A DNA stretch of 64,000 nt, taken from Lycorma delicatula. Taxonomy: Eukaryota; Arthropoda; Insecta; Hemiptera; Fulgoridae. A program made the position numbers and the translations under genes. The DNA lies in assembly GCF_047948215.1 (NCBI RefSeq), contig NC_134456.1, forward strand, positions 81,210,515-81,274,514. The letters are read 5' to 3'. Numbering within the stretch: position 1 is the stretch's first letter; every line of letters begins with the position of its first letter. Of this stretch, positions 11,410-23,349 are shown in pieces. The notes beneath the pieces are model-generated. The model had not been told where the DNA came from. It did not search any database and saw only the letters and a list, made by a program, of their open reading frames with translations.

Positions 11410-11881
11410 AGGAACGGGTAAATCTACTTTAATTAAATTTGGTAAATTTAAGACTTGCGTCTTATTCTATAAAATAAAAAAAATTGAAAACGTCATCTTA
11501 ATAAATTTTATTAGTTTATAATTATTATTATTATTTAGTATTAATAATTTTTATTGCATTTAGTGGAGGAAATAAAAAAGGAAAAAATTATCAGCTTGCA
11601 TTACGATGAGCAAGCGTACAGCTGGGTTAATTGTCTGCAACAACTCGATTGTTTGTCAGCGGATTTTTACAAAGAAAGTGTCATTTTTTTAAAAATAAAA
11701 TGCTTATTTTGTAATAAGTAAAAATTTTATCAAACAAATAATTACAAAGATATTGAAGATGAAAAAATTAAGATGACCACTATTTTGAAATTTTTTAAGG
11801 TGACATTTACAAAACTTTTATTTTTTAGAATGCCAAGTCTTAGATTTACCAAATTTAATTAAAGTAGGTTTACCCGTTCCT
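11410..11881. mobile_element. Foldback-type element with 48-bp inverted arms
   Basis: The left arm 11410-11457 (starting aggaacgggtaaatctactt) is complementary to 11834-11881, with two mismatches. The spacer is 376 bases. The arms would form a long hairpin. No transposase is present. It is probably a MITE of unknown superfamily. Sequence outside the arms (11377-11409) resembles the start of an insect repeat ('acagagtgtttcgggacgta'), so the true element may extend further on both sides. Confidence 0.7.
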
Positions 11882-12139
11882 GAGAAAAAATTTTTTTGTT
11901 GAAAATCACTAAATGGCGTCCAGAAGGAAAATAAAAAAAATAGGACTTACGTCGATATGAAGGTTTTTACTCATTTTGGTGACCCTGAATCAATACCTGA
12001 AATTCGGGGAACATTCCTTATACATAATTATAAATGTTTTAAGAAATCTACAAATCTTATTATACAACCAGGATAATTTTATTAGTAGCATGTAGCTATT
12101 ATAAATAGCAATGCTGTTTCTATAGCGCTGTTTGTTTCA

Positions 12140-13110
12140 ATAGCACTGTTTCTGTAGTTTATACGGACGGCTCTACAAACTTCTGTTGGTTGTGGTTTTG
12201 TGGTTGGCAATAGAACATAAATGACATTATTTGGCTTTCCCAATATATCAGAGTTTTCGTTGCGGAGCTGTATTCTATTAATAAGGTCTTAAATACGAGT
12301 ACAATTAGCTCAACATTTCGACACGTAGTTGTCTGTTCAGATTCCATGAGTGCCTTACAGGCGATAGAGACACGTACTCCAGACACCCTGTCCTCTGTGA
12401 CATACAGTCTATAATTTCTGAAATGACTCAGCGTAAAACAACTGTAAGCTTCTGCTGGATCCCCAGCCATATTGGAAGTTCAGGCAATGAGCGCGGTAAC
12501 GTGACAAAAGAGGCTTGTTTCTAGCCTCCTTTCACTAATCGTGTTGTTTCTGATGATCTTGTCTATTTTCTGAAGAGGATGGTGATGAGTGGCAAAGCAA
12601 ATGGAATACTGCCATTAATAATAAACTTCGTCCGGTTAAGAATACTGAATACTAGATCGTGGATACCGGTGTTATTTGGTGGTTGGGTTTCAATTAATCA
12701 CACATCTCAGGAATAGTCGATCTGAGACTTTTCAAAACTACACTCCATTTAAATTCATACATATCATCGTCATTTATCCTCTGAAGTAATATCTTACGGT
12801 GGTTCTGGAGGCTAAACAGAAAAGAAAAGAAAAGAAGAATACTGCATCACCGTGGAGCTCCTTATTCAGGAATAACCGTCGAGTGGAGGTCATTATTTGC
12901 CGTTCGCGTATAGGCTACACAGAGTTCACTCATGTATGAAATGATTCAGACCGATGCACCCGTTTGTATTCGCTGCGACTGCCAGCTAACTGTATCCTTG
13001 TGGATTGTGTATGTTATGCGGCATTGCCTCGGAAGTTTAAACTAGGGACTAACTTCCGAAATATGTTAGGAAACAATGAGATGATGTTACCGAATGTTTT
13101 ACGATTTATT
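12140..13110 (+). pseudogene. I-type LINE ORF2 3' end (RNase H and tail), with nested SINE
   Basis: The plus strand shows RNase H pieces in shifted frames. SVGCGFVVGNR is followed by VFVAELYSINKVLNTSTISS, then VVVCSDSMSALQAIETRTPD, a stop and frameshift, and VSFCWIPSHIGSSGNERGNV. Then EEDGDEWQSKWNTAINNKLR is cut by a SINE at 12648-12834 and resumes with WSSLFRNNRRVEVIICRSRI, GYTEFTH, and a closing Cys-containing segment near 12950-13030. The order RNase H, W..W..NKL, RR.EVVICR.RIGHT, zinc knuckle is that of I-clade and related non-LTR elements. RNase H removes RNA from the cDNA hybrid. Many breaks; inactive. Relatives at 20830-21550 and 44180-44680. Confidence 0.8.
12648..12834 (+). repeat. 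SINE family S1, 5'-truncated, with 10-bp target duplication
   Basis: Flanked by aagaatactg at 12638-12647 and 12835-12844, an exact duplication, which also shows the pre-insertion LINE reading frame. The copy contains the S1 body ('actagatcgtggataccggt') and the tail 'tcctctgaagtaatatctta' ending in an A-rich stretch. The tRNA-like head is missing, as expected for incomplete reverse transcription. Confidence 0.9.
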
Positions 13111-13579
13111 AGGGCCTTCCGTATATATTCAAATATTTGATTTTTACTATTGTATGTTTATGCTATTTATACCATTTATTTTGTTTTCGGAATACGGAGT
13201 AGGCGTTTTACATCGATCTAATTTATAAGTTAATTCTTAATTTCTAATCGTTAGTAATGTTGTATCGTCGTGCTCTGATAACGGTACTTCATTGTGCGCT
13301 CAGGAAACAATCTAAATTTTGTTTTCTTTTCTTAAGGCAATCGTGCCCTTCTTTTTCGTCATTTCGAGTTCTAATAAGAGAATAATTTTAAAACCCATTT
13401 CATGTAGGGTATCTGACGTATGCGGATACGTGCATCTTTTTCTCATTTTGCTTGCCTAATTTTTTAAACTAACTTTTACTACTTTTCGAAAAATTATACT
13501 ATCCCTTCTTGCAAATTTTCCAACTTTTTTCTGTTAGTTGACGGGCATCGACTGTTTTGGTCATTTTTTCTATGAGAAT

Positions 13580-13682
13580 AAAAATTTTTAGCGTGTGAAA
13601 AATGCCAGGCCTGACCGGAATTTGAAACCAGGACTTTCGGATTCAAAAGGCTGAGACGCTACCATTCCGCCACGGAGATCGG
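13580..13682 (-). repeat. SINE family S2, head portion
   Basis: The minus strand reads through 'gtggcggaatggtagcgtct' (A-box region) and 'ctggtttcaaattccggtca' (decayed B box), then 'ggcctggcatttttcacacg'. The tail is missing. This is a SINE head and not a working tRNA gene. The stretches 13111-13579 and 13683-13974 are AT-rich with nothing recognised. Confidence 0.75.
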
Positions 13683-13974
13683 AAGATTATTTTTATTTAT
13701 TCTATTTTTAATTTTTGCATAAGAAGTTCTCTGGACTTTTTTAAATTATTTGTACCTTTTTTTAAATCTCCCTACTCGTTTTTGTTTTATGTTCATCAGA
13801 CCATTTTTAGTTAACCGGAGACTTAATTCATACTAGTATGATAGTGGAAACTGATAATTAATAAGTTAAAATTTAAATAGACTTATTTTATTTGTTTTAT
13901 ATACGCTTTTATCGTCAAAAAATTGAAAATATTGAAATTCCTTTAAAAAAAGTCGGTTAACTCTTTTTAAAACA

Positions 13975-15650
13975 TCTTATGTGGACACCACACGACTTCC
14001 TTGTACGCCTGTTAAATTACACATTTTTTGCTGCAGTTTATTTAAACTTATTCCATTTGAAAGTGAGATACGAACTTCCATTTCTTTAGTAAAGTGGACA
14101 GTAACACAATTTCTGAAATATTAGTTTTTATTAATATCAAATATTTATACAGTTATTAATTCAACAAGCTAATGAAATATTAAGAAAGAGTAAAAATTCC
14201 TTTATTACTCGTTTTACTAGATCAGTATTATTCTTATCTTAGTGAGTTGTTGATTAACAAAAGTTTTAGATTTCTGGTGGGCCGTATAAATAAAAGTTAG
14301 TAATAATTAAACTATTCCGCTTAGTGAATTCGTGTGTACTGGTTACAAATATTAATTTTGACCACACGGTGTAAAATATTCAGTTTTTATTATTGGATTA
14401 TTTGGTGAAAAATCAAAAATGAAAAAGAAATAACATACAGGAAAAAGAAAGATAACATGAAGAAATATATCTTAAAAAACAACAAGAAGATGAAAATGAA
14501 GGGGGAAGAAAATGTTAAGAACAAGGGAAGAATAAAAAAATTAAGAGAGGATGCTGAATATGAAGAGAGAGAAAATTTGAAAACTAGAGAAAGTGTACAC
14601 AAATTAAGATCAGAAGAATTTTATCAAACCAAAGAGCGATTAAATGATTGGCAACAAAGAATAAACAAAGGAAATGATGATCAACTCCGACTTAGGGAGA
14701 ATATTGTCCGACAATAACAGAGGAATAACGAACAAAAAGATAAGAATTTTCTGCAGTTTAATTAAGATTGGAGATATATACCTTAGTGTATATGTTGTTC
14801 CTGTAAGGGTCTATTTTTCAGTCACTCTGTAGTTAACTTTAATGTAGATAAAATTAAATAGAAATTCCAGAATAATTAAATAAAATTAAACTAGAAAACC
14901 CAAAAATAATACAATTATAAATCATAAATTTCAATTAATGTTAAATAATCAGATGTTTCACCAAATCTATTACATATATACAAATGTAATAACGCCTTTT
15001 AAAATACATTTATATATTTTTAAAATTACATAACATTTTATTTCACTAATAACTTCTCTTTTTTTTATCATTATTATTGAATTATTAATTATTGTAAAAA
15101 AATTAACAATCACGAGTTAATAACTACTAATAAATCAATACATTTAAATTAAAAAAAAAAGTTAAAAAAAGGAGATGAAGTCTGATTCAAACCGATGTGC
15201 CTTCCCTTGTAAGATCCAATATTTCATTAATTAAATTTTCATTTGGCTGCAACTCTGAAACCCATGAAAATAAATACCACTTATGATATATCGTTAAAAA
15301 GTTCTCAATGAGGGCTTATTTCTGCAGTTAAGAAAAAGTCCAAAATTCTTTTTTTGATTTTGGGCTTTTCTGGACACTTTTGGTTCAGTCGATGGAAATC
15401 AAAAAGGGAGGTCCACAACTAAATGTTAAAACAGTTCTAAATCCAAAATTTCAATATCCTACCTCTAATTGTTTTTGAGTTATGCGAGATACATACGTAC
15501 GTACGTACATAAATAAGTACGTAAAGACATCACGCCGAAACTAGTCAAAATGGATTCAGGGATGATCAAAATGGATATTTCCGTTGAAATATGAAAAGTG
15601 AAATTTTTCGCGATCACAATATGTCCTTTACTTCGAACAAGGAAGTAAAA
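13975..15650 (-). mobile_element. Family P element, longest copy
   Basis: The plus-strand left end reads 'tcttatgtggacaccacacg' followed by acttccttgtacg. The right end reads 'acaaggaagtaaaa', so the element sense is minus. Outer segments 13975-14120 and about 14905-15650 match the reverse complement of copy 6 (50466-50340 and 49905-49321). The central block 14266-14410, however, matches copy 6 (50078-50215) in the same plus orientation, so it is inverted relative to its own flanks. A small ORF lies at 14457-14717. At about 1.68 kb it is the largest P copy here. Confidence 0.75.
14457..14717 (+). CDS. Small charged ORF inside family P
   Basis: 86 codons, mostly Lys, Arg and Glu. The second half has a loose repeat pattern: EYEERENLKTRE, LRSEEFYQTKERLNDWQQR, DDQLRLRENIVRQ. 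This resembles the arginine- and glutamate-rich 'YR.REN' repeats seen at the start of some insect Helitron-like proteins; that likeness is from memory and weak. There is no Rep or helicase motif in the window. The ORF lies beside the inverted central block, so in an un-inverted ancestor it would read in element sense. It may be a relic or low-complexity chance. Sequence 14718-14900 after it is AT-rich. Confidence 0.3.
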   Translation: MKKYILKNNKKMKMKGEENVKNKGRIKKLREDAEYEERENLKTRESVHKLRSEEFYQTKERLNDWQQRINKGNDDQLRLRENIVRQ

Positions 15651-17564
15651 ATTAACATCAATATGTAAATTAACAGATTAAATTTAGTTATAAAAATATT
15701 TTTTTTAAATCTATTAATATTAAATGCCTAAAAATAATTTTCAAAATTTTACTATCATTTTTATTCTTTGTGTTTGACAAATAATAATCTTGACAATTTA
15801 ATCAGTTGAAAAACTAAAAAATATAGAAGTTCAAAAATTCAAACGTACAGAAAATTTAAAAAAAATATATATTTGGCTAAGCCAATAAAATTGTATGTAA
15901 AAAATATTAGAATAATTTTATAACAAACACCATTATTGTAAAATAATTCTTTTAGTTTAAATAAAATAATGATTAAAAAAAAATTTTTAATGATTAAAAA
16001 AAAATATTATTTATAAAAACTAAGATTATTTTGTAAAATATAATACAGGAAATACGTAATATTAATTCGTTAGTAATTGATGGAGAAATTTCATTCTTTT
16101 ATAGCATTATATTAATAATAAAATATTATTTTGAATTTCAGTAATTACTGCTTTTTGTATTCATTTATACTGTATCATTTTCTACTATTATGTATCTATT
16201 TTTTAAGTTAAAAGTAGTAAATCAGAGAAATAAGTTTTGCAAGACAAGATCTAAGAAATTTTTAAATCCGATCTGGTTGGCTTACTTTGCATAAATTTCT
16301 ATATTTTCTAAAAATTTGTTCATTTACTGTAACACAGTAAATGAAAAAAATAAATAATAATAAAAGTTATTATATTGGATATTTATTCTTAATATTATTA
16401 TTTGGTTTGAACTAATATTGTAAAACGTTCAGGATTCTAAATAGAACAATAGAATGATGATCTGAAATTTCATTTTTTGTTAACTCACTGCATATCTACA
16501 CTCACAGATATACTGATTACCAATAGGATAAACTATTACATAAGTACCATAGTACAGCAAATGAAGTACTCGAGATGATTTTTTTTTATTGGTTTAGTGA
16601 TTAGCATTAATAATTTGAATATAACTACCACAGTACAACTGCAATAACGATATTATTTAATTAAATTTTCTGTTAATTTATGTTTTGGTTTTTGGTTTTT
16701 GCTTAAAAATAGTCATTCATTGTTAAAAACGTAGATCGCCTTTTTAATATTATCAAACATTCCATATTTCGATTTTTTTTCAGAAAAATAGTATAAAACA
16801 AAAATATGCATTGTGATAAACTTTTTCCCTGCAACCTACTTACAAGCTGACTGGTTGAATAATGCAGATATCTATTTTTTTCAACTAGATTTTTGCCAAA
16901 TCGATTATCCTAACTGAATATTCATTCCATTTGTGTCTGTTGTTCAATTTAAATGTCTTTTTTTATATTCACTATAATTTTTAAACCTCATCTCCGTATT
17001 TGTGATACTCTTATTTATATTTATCTTATAACCATCAGATAATTTCAAGGAAAATATTCTCCAACCTCAAGTGAATCGATCTGGAATTCTTGTCAATACA
17101 GGTAGATGTTCTACACTTTATTTCACAAAAGTGCTAAACGTATAAATTATATTTGGTAAACTAATAATTATTAGTTATAATTATTATGTGATCTAAATCA
17201 ATTTCAATAATAATATACGAGTATAGTCAAAAGAATAACAAGCATCTTATGAAAGAATTATTTAGGTGAATAAGGAGTAAAGTGGTTTCCCGTTGCCTTC
17301 TTTACAAAATCTAATATAAAGTACTATTGTTCACATGCAATAAGTTATAGATTTTTTTTTTTTGTTATTAAGTTCACAGTTAAAAATAAGTAAATAAATG
17401 ACCATTTCGATTGTAAAAATAAATCATTATTATAGTTAAAGGATATTTGTTTAAAAAAAATATATATATTTATAAAATAAAAAATTCAAAAAATAACTAA
17501 AAATAAAATATACAACAAAAAGCATAATAACGAAGTAATACCAAAATATTATATGTATTTTTGC
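15651..17564. other. AT-rich sequence, no gene seen
   Basis: Very AT-rich with short A/T tracts. No recognised repeat, exon or structure. Confidence 0.5.
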
Positions 17565-18334
17565 TGTTCTGACGTCATAGCTTTATAGTTCTGATGCAAG
17601 AAGGTATGGTAATCAAACAAAAATTGGGGTTTTGGGTTTTTTTTTGCATTTCTAGACGTTTCATGACGCAGGAACCTCAAAAAACAAAAAAAAAGTGGGG
17701 GTAATGTTCAAGCAAAGTACATGTGTTGGCGTGCTTGAAGCTTATAACTTTTGATCAAGTAAACCGATTTTGATGAAATTTGGTAAAGAGACTCGTGTAC
17801 ATGGGATAATTTGTTGGCAAAGGTATGGGATCAGTATATGCAGAGGGTGGGGTAGATAGTTTTTTGGGGTTAATTTTCTCAAAATTTTGCAAATATAACC
17901 CCATTTTATATTAAGCACAGTATATGCGAACATGTTACCATACTATTAAAAAAAAATTTTGCCCCAAATACACCCCTTCTCCAAAAGTCGAAAAACGCTC
18001 TCTTTTATTTATTTATGATTTTTTAGTCTAATTATTTATCATCCTAAGTATAGTAATATGCACTATTACTACCACTTGCACACTACTTGGCCACTTGCAC
18101 AGTGGCCAAAAAAATAATAAAAGCACTTTGAAGACAGTATTGGGTGTGGGAGATGTGATCAGAGTTAAAAAATATCGATTTAAAAATTTTTTAAACTTTT
18201 TTCAAGTTATCATAATCTTTCCACTATATAGGAATAAATAACCATGCTAATAAACTATAACAACTTTTTTGTAAGATTTTTTGTTTTTTATTAATTTTAT
18301 CTCATTATTTCAAATACTTATGCTTGAGATTATG
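17565..18334 (+). repeat. Family A repeat, copy 1
   Basis: Shares a chain of blocks with 42196-42558 plus 43905-44165 (same strand) and 21870-22560 (opposite strand): 'tgttggcgtg.ttgaa', 'aaaccgattttgatgaaatt', 'gggatcagtat', 'tcaattttctcaaaattttg' and a later 'cacttgcac' block. No coding. It is interspersed and about 770 bases here. Class unknown. Confidence 0.75.
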
Positions 18335-18421
18335 CCACGGAGATTTTATAGTTTCTGAAAAATGCCGGACAGGGCTTTAAACCGGGGACACTTCAAGGCT
18401 GAGATGCTACCATGGAAGACG
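18335..18421 (-). repeat. SINE family S2, head portion
   Basis: The minus strand carries a decayed tRNA-like head with 'ccatggtagcatctcagcct' and a B-box-like 'ccggtttaaagccctgtccg'. The tail is replaced by unrelated sequence. Confidence 0.6.
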
Positions 18422-18490
18422 ACGGCTTTAAACAATTTCTTTTTAAAGAAACTATTTTCGTGTGATGGTTTTTCTTTTTCTGTTTTGTTT

Positions 18491-19414
18491 TACGAGGCTC
18501 GGCTGATAAATATTGCATATATATGCCTAGCATGGGAATAAAAAAAGGATATTGGAATGAAATAAAAAATGCCAACCTTAGCTACAAAATACAGTATTTA
18601 TTTTTCAATATAATCCCCGTTTACACTGATACACTTTTCCCAACGTGTGACAAGTTTTTACATTCCGTCACTAAAAAATTCTGGCGTTCTTTTTCAGATC
18701 AAAAGGGACAAATCTTCCTTCACCTCATTGTCGGTGGTGTAATGATTACCTTTGAGATCCCTCTTGAGATGAGGGAAGAAGTGAAAAGTCGCCAAATCCG
18801 GCGAGTATGGTGGATGCGGAATAGGCTCAAACTTCAGCTTGTGGAGAGCCATCAGAGAGTTTGCGCAGTACCCATCGTGCACAGATTTTACGGTAACCCA
18901 ATTGCTCGATAATATGGCCTACTCATTCGTTAGATATGCCTAACTGAATAGTGATGCATTGCTGGGTGATTCGCCGGTCACTTTGAAGCAAATCGACCAC
19001 CTCCTTTCATGTTTCTTGTTAATCACAGAAACTGGTCGTCCGCTGTGAGGTGCGTCCTCAAATGTCGCTTTATCAGCTTCGCATTCGCGAAATGTCAACT
19101 CCTACTTACTCACAGTACTCCTGTCAACGGTTTCTTTACCGTAAACTGCTTTTAAACGATGAAAAATATTTATAGGATTCAAATTTTCTGCTGTTAAAAA
19201 TTCGATCACTGCGCGCTGTTTTAACGGTGTTAACATATTGGCCGTATTCGACTCCATTTTTTACTGAAAAAAAAACCGGTAAACGGATTTCAACGCAATA
19301 TCGCAGGTTTGTACAGGAGGATTTTGGTTATCATGTGCTACCACGCCTAACTCGATAGTACTTTTGTCTCCGTGTAGCACGCTAGTGTGCAAAATTTATC
19401 AACTGAGCCTTGTA
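18491..19414 (-). mobile_element. mariner element, internally deleted
   Basis: 27-bp terminal inverted repeats: 'tacgaggctcggctgataaa' then tattgca at the left, and the complement of 'tgcaaaatttatcaactgag' then ccttgta at the right. They agree at all but four positions, and both outer ends are TA, the mariner target. At 924 bases it is shorter than a usual 1.3-kb mariner. Confidence 0.9.
18598..19257 (-). pseudogene. mariner transposase with central deletion
   Basis: Starts at ATG 19257 with MESNTANMLTPLKQRAVIEF, continues through the helix-turn-helix part (INIFHRLKAVYGKETVDRST, stop after VSK), and the linker SGRPVSV. It then jumps to the end of the catalytic domain (PHPPYSPDLATFHFFPHLKR). 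The frame closes at 18598. The stretch holding the first two catalytic aspartates is gone, and there are several stops. The enzyme would have cut at TA sites and bound the 27-bp ends; this copy cannot. The end region is clearly mariner (DD34D-type) from the YSPDLA motif. Confidence 0.85.
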
Positions 19415-20776
19415 GCTTTTCTTATTGTTGTTTTTTTATTATCTCCTTTGTAAAAAATACAGATGGTGGATTCTTTTAAGAATCTAAATATTCATCTAAT
19501 TTTATTTATATTTTCATGTTATCATTATTTTTCCGCTATGTCAGAATGAATAACCAATGTCAGGAAACTATAACAACTTTGTTGTCAGCTTTCATTTAAA
19601 AGATGTTTAGATTATTGACTCATAATGAACTCCTTGATTTGTTAATAATACATCTAATTGAGATGAAAACAATTTCTGGTAAAAAAAAAATTGCTTTCCA
19701 GTCACAGAAATTATTAAAATTTTTCCTTATTTTACATATGTAAATTACGCTTTACTCGCAATTCTCAAAGAGAAAATATTGAGTACAATTTATATAATCC
19801 ATTTCGTAAGAAGTATTTAATTAAAATTAAAAAAGCTTTAATTTTTATTTTGACACATTTAAATGATGAACAGATTATAAGGTTACATTTAAAACAATGT
19901 GTATAATAATACTTTCATCGAGTTATATAATAAAATAAAATTTAAGTACATCAGACATGATATTATATACGTAGATCGATATACTATGTAATTATACGTT
20001 TAAAAATGACTTTTGCTTTAGGGTATATAAAATATATATTTAATAGGTAGTCTTAGAGCTTACAAAAAAGGGGTAGTATATTTTTCGGTAGGAGGATCAG
20101 AGTGGAGGAAGAATAGATTTTGCTCCTGGGTCCATCATACACAGGTGTGGTGTGTAAACTATGTAACGAACGCACAACACTTTTAACGGGTACATGTATA
20201 TGTTACAAACATTTCCGCCCAAGCGCCCACCTTTCTGTATACTCTTTGTAGCCGAACCTTATATTATCAATATTCATAAAGGAAACACACATCATGATAA
20301 CAACCTTCCTGTGATTTCACTTCATTCATGTTAATTGTTAGGAATTTAATTCATATTATAAAATTACAGTACATCATTTTAATTAATGTATTCAATGTAT
20401 TTTATAGAGTATAAATTCTGCAGGAAAATAGGTGAGTATATAGCACTTTTCCGGAGTTATTTTTACATACGAGTATTACATTCTTGCAAGGACAGATCGC
20501 AAAATTATGTACATCTACACGCACACTCATCTATAATTTGTTATTATACACGTTATTACAAACACATAATGAATAATGTTAAAAGAATGTAGAATAAAAT
20601 AACTATCAATATCCCGAAAAATCACCATTTGTAGTTACAAAGGAAATAATAAAAAAACAATAAGAAATGTTAAAACAAAACAGAAAAATAAAAACCATCA
20701 AACGAAACCCTCTTTCTTTAAAAATAAATTGATTAAAACTGATTTTTCTAATTTAATACTTTTTTAATTAGCCGTC
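19415..20776. other. AT-rich sequence, no gene seen
   Basis: A segment at 19470-19600 shares wording with family A's outer part ('ataactataacaac'). Otherwise nothing recognised. Confidence 0.45.
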
Positions 20777-20850
20777 TTCCGAGATAGCGTCTCAGCATTG
20801 AAGTCTCTCCGGTTCGAATCGCGGTCAAGCATGGCATTTTTTAAAACCTA
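20777..20850 (+). repeat. SINE family S2, head portion
   Basis: Reads 'ccgagatagcgtctcagcat', then the B box ggttcgaatcg and 'cggtcaagcatggcattttt'. It abuts the I-type LINE fragment that follows. Confidence 0.7.
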
Positions 20851-21550
20851 TAATGACCGAACCTACATGTTTGGTATACCCTGTCTTATGAATATGTTTA
20901 CTGCTGAACTATATGCTCTAAATAAGGCTTTGAATATCACTAACTCTAAGAACTGTCGTATCCTTATTTTTAGCAATTTGTGTAGAACTCTCCAAGCCTC
21001 AGAAGATTTTTATTCCAGACAGCCTAACGTCACCGAAATCTACAATGCAATCGCCGAGTTGAACCATCGCAACACACAAGTAAATTTCTGCTGGATCGCT
21101 AGTCATGTGGGGATTCCGTGTAATGAACGTGTAGATTCCGCTGCTGAAGACGCATATGTAGTCAACCATCCTTCACTACCCGTATTACTACATCCGACTC
21201 TATTAACCACTTCAAACACGCACTTCGCACGAGGTGGCACGATGACTGGATGCCACGGTAGATAAACTTCGATCTGTCAACGATACGGTATTGGCATGGG
21301 ATTCCTCCTACAGGAAACTTCGCCGAAAGGAAGTGGTCTTCTGCTGATTACGGGTAGAACATACGAGAGCTACTCGCGAGTACCTGATGTTAGCAGAAAA
21401 TGCATCAATTTGCATACGATGCAAGTACCGCTTGACTGTGCGCCACATCCTTGTGAATTGCATTCGTTATGCGGCCTTGCATTGTAAATTTAAATTGCCC
21501 GGAAATTTTCGTCAAATCCTGGGCAATAATAAAGAAGTTTTTGGATAGGG
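20851..21550 (+). pseudogene. I-type LINE ORF2 3' end (RNase H and tail)
   Basis: The RNase H part is open: MFTAELYALNKALNIT, then ILIFSNLCRTLQASEDFY, VNFCWIASHVGIPCNERVDS and AAEDAY. The Glu of TAELYAL is present, but the SDS motif reads FSNL, so a catalytic Asp is lost. After 21265 shifted frames give WHDDWMPR, a degenerate RR-EVV segment (about 21290-21350), LASTYLMLAENASICIRCKY, RLTVRHILVNCIRYAALHCK, FKLPGNFRQILGNNKE. This is the same family as 12140-13110 and 44180-44680. Inactive. A C-rich then A-run end lies at 21828-21846 ('cgccccctccccaaaaaaaa'), a plausible 3' terminus. Confidence 0.8.
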
Positions 21551-21869
21551 TTTTTTTATTTCTTCGATGTATTATTATTTTAACATACTTTTAGTGTTGT
21601 TGAATTATTTTGTACTGTAGTTCTATAATTTTATGTTTTTCATTTTAGTTTAAGTTTTTTTTGTTTTATTTGTTTTAATAATTTATTTACAGTTTTAATT
21701 TTGTTTTTACATTTCCACTTTCAGTTTTTATTTTATTTTAATCTTATTGTCTTATTAAATTTTATATTTTATTTTATGTTTCATATTTTTGTTTTCCGGG
21801 CAATTATAACACGAAAGTGTTTTTCGCCCCCTCCCCAAAAAAAAACCTATAAAATCTTCATTCCATAAT

Positions 21870-22560
21870 CTCAAGCTTAAGCTTTTGAGATAATGAATTA
21901 AAATTAATAAAAAATAAAAAAGTTGACAAAAAGATTTTAATACTTTTCTAGCATTGGTTATTTATTTTTATATAGTGAAAAAATAATTGTAACATGAAAA
22001 AAGTTTAAATAATCTTTTAAAATCAACATTTTTAAACTTTTACTGGCTCCCGGAAAGATACTGCCTGTCCCCAAAAAAAAATTTTTTACCACTTGCAGTA
22101 CTACTACTACTATGTTAGGAAGACAAAAAAACAGTTAAAAAATATGTAATAAATAAAAAGATAACTTTTTTAGATTTTTGGAAAAGAGGTAAATTTGGGA
22201 ATATTTTTTTTTTTAATGGTAAGATAAACATATTCACATTACCACATTACTGAACTTAATATTAAGTGGGATTAAATTTTGAGAAAATTCTCTCAATAAA
22301 ACTATCTACCCTATCTCTTCGAGAAACTAACTCCAAACTTTTACCAACAAATTGTCCCATGTAAGTCTCTGTGCCAAATTTCATTAAAATCGGTTTATCT
22401 AGTCAAAAATTAATAAGCTTCAAACATTCCAACACGCGTTCAAACGTGCATAAGAACATTACTCCAAATGTTTTGTTGGTGAGCCCCTGGTTCATGAAAC
22501 GTTGAGAAATTTAAAAAAAACCAAACCGCCATTTTTGTTTGGTTGCCAAACTTTACTTCT
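21870..22560 (-). repeat. Family A repeat, copy 2 (inverted)
   Basis: The reverse complement matches 17565-18345 block for block, including 'aatttcatcaaaatcggttt' on the minus strand and the 'ctcaagcttaagc' outer block. It starts next to the 3' end of the I-type LINE. Confidence 0.75.
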
Positions 22561-23349
22561 TACAGCAGAGATCTAGGGTTATGATCCCACAAAAGTAAAA
22601 TATGAATGTAGTGAAATGTTATATATTTATCTATTTCATTTACAACTTGAGTATCGTTCTGTAGCGTAAAATATCCAATACGATGAATATATTCAATCTT
22701 TGCAGAGGGCCCCTCATATACTCGTATTTTCGTCTCAATTTAGAAATTAAATCTACCCACGATTATTTATTCTATTTAATTTTATTACTGAGGCTATTTC
22801 TAAGGAAATTTAAAAAATTTATTAATGAATTTTAAGTTCATGAGAATTTTCTGCCATTCTTAGAATTTTGTTGTTCAGAAAACAACGATATATAGTTGTA
22901 CATATTTATATAAACTATAAAATATTAACTGTTCTGAAATATTTTCAAAACTAATTTTAAACGTCCACTTTCCGACACAAGATCTCATTATGTATTCCAA
23001 GTTTCTTAACATAGGACTAACTATGGCTATTATAGTTACTTACTATAACCTGTTCAAAGACAGCTGATAATAATGTGCTGGACTCCTTCCACCTCTTGAA
23101 CTCTCTTCAGAACTTCAATAAATTTTCTTTTAAATAAATTTTCACTCATGTTCATCATCATATTATATTATATCACAAAAATAATTCTTTTACATTATGG
23201 AAGAATTATAAAATTAAACAAGAGGTAAATATTAAATATTAAAAAATGTGACTGCCAAAAAACATATGACTGACAAATATTGCTTTTTAATATAGGATAA
23301 TTAAAAAATATACGGGTGCAATTAATATATAGTATAAATTTTTTTGAGC
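22561..23349. other. AT-rich sequence, no gene seen
   Basis: Nothing recognised. Confidence 0.5.

Noticed and set aside
12159..12470. 103-codon minus-strand frame
   Set aside because: Antisense to RNase H motifs that read clearly on the plus strand.
14390..14602. Phe/Leu/Ser-rich minus-strand frame resembling a membrane protein
   Set aside because: It is the complement of an A-rich purine tract, and the hydrophobic look comes from base composition.
18523..18912. 129-codon plus-strand frame
   Set aside because: Antisense to mariner transposase and overlapping a mariner end.
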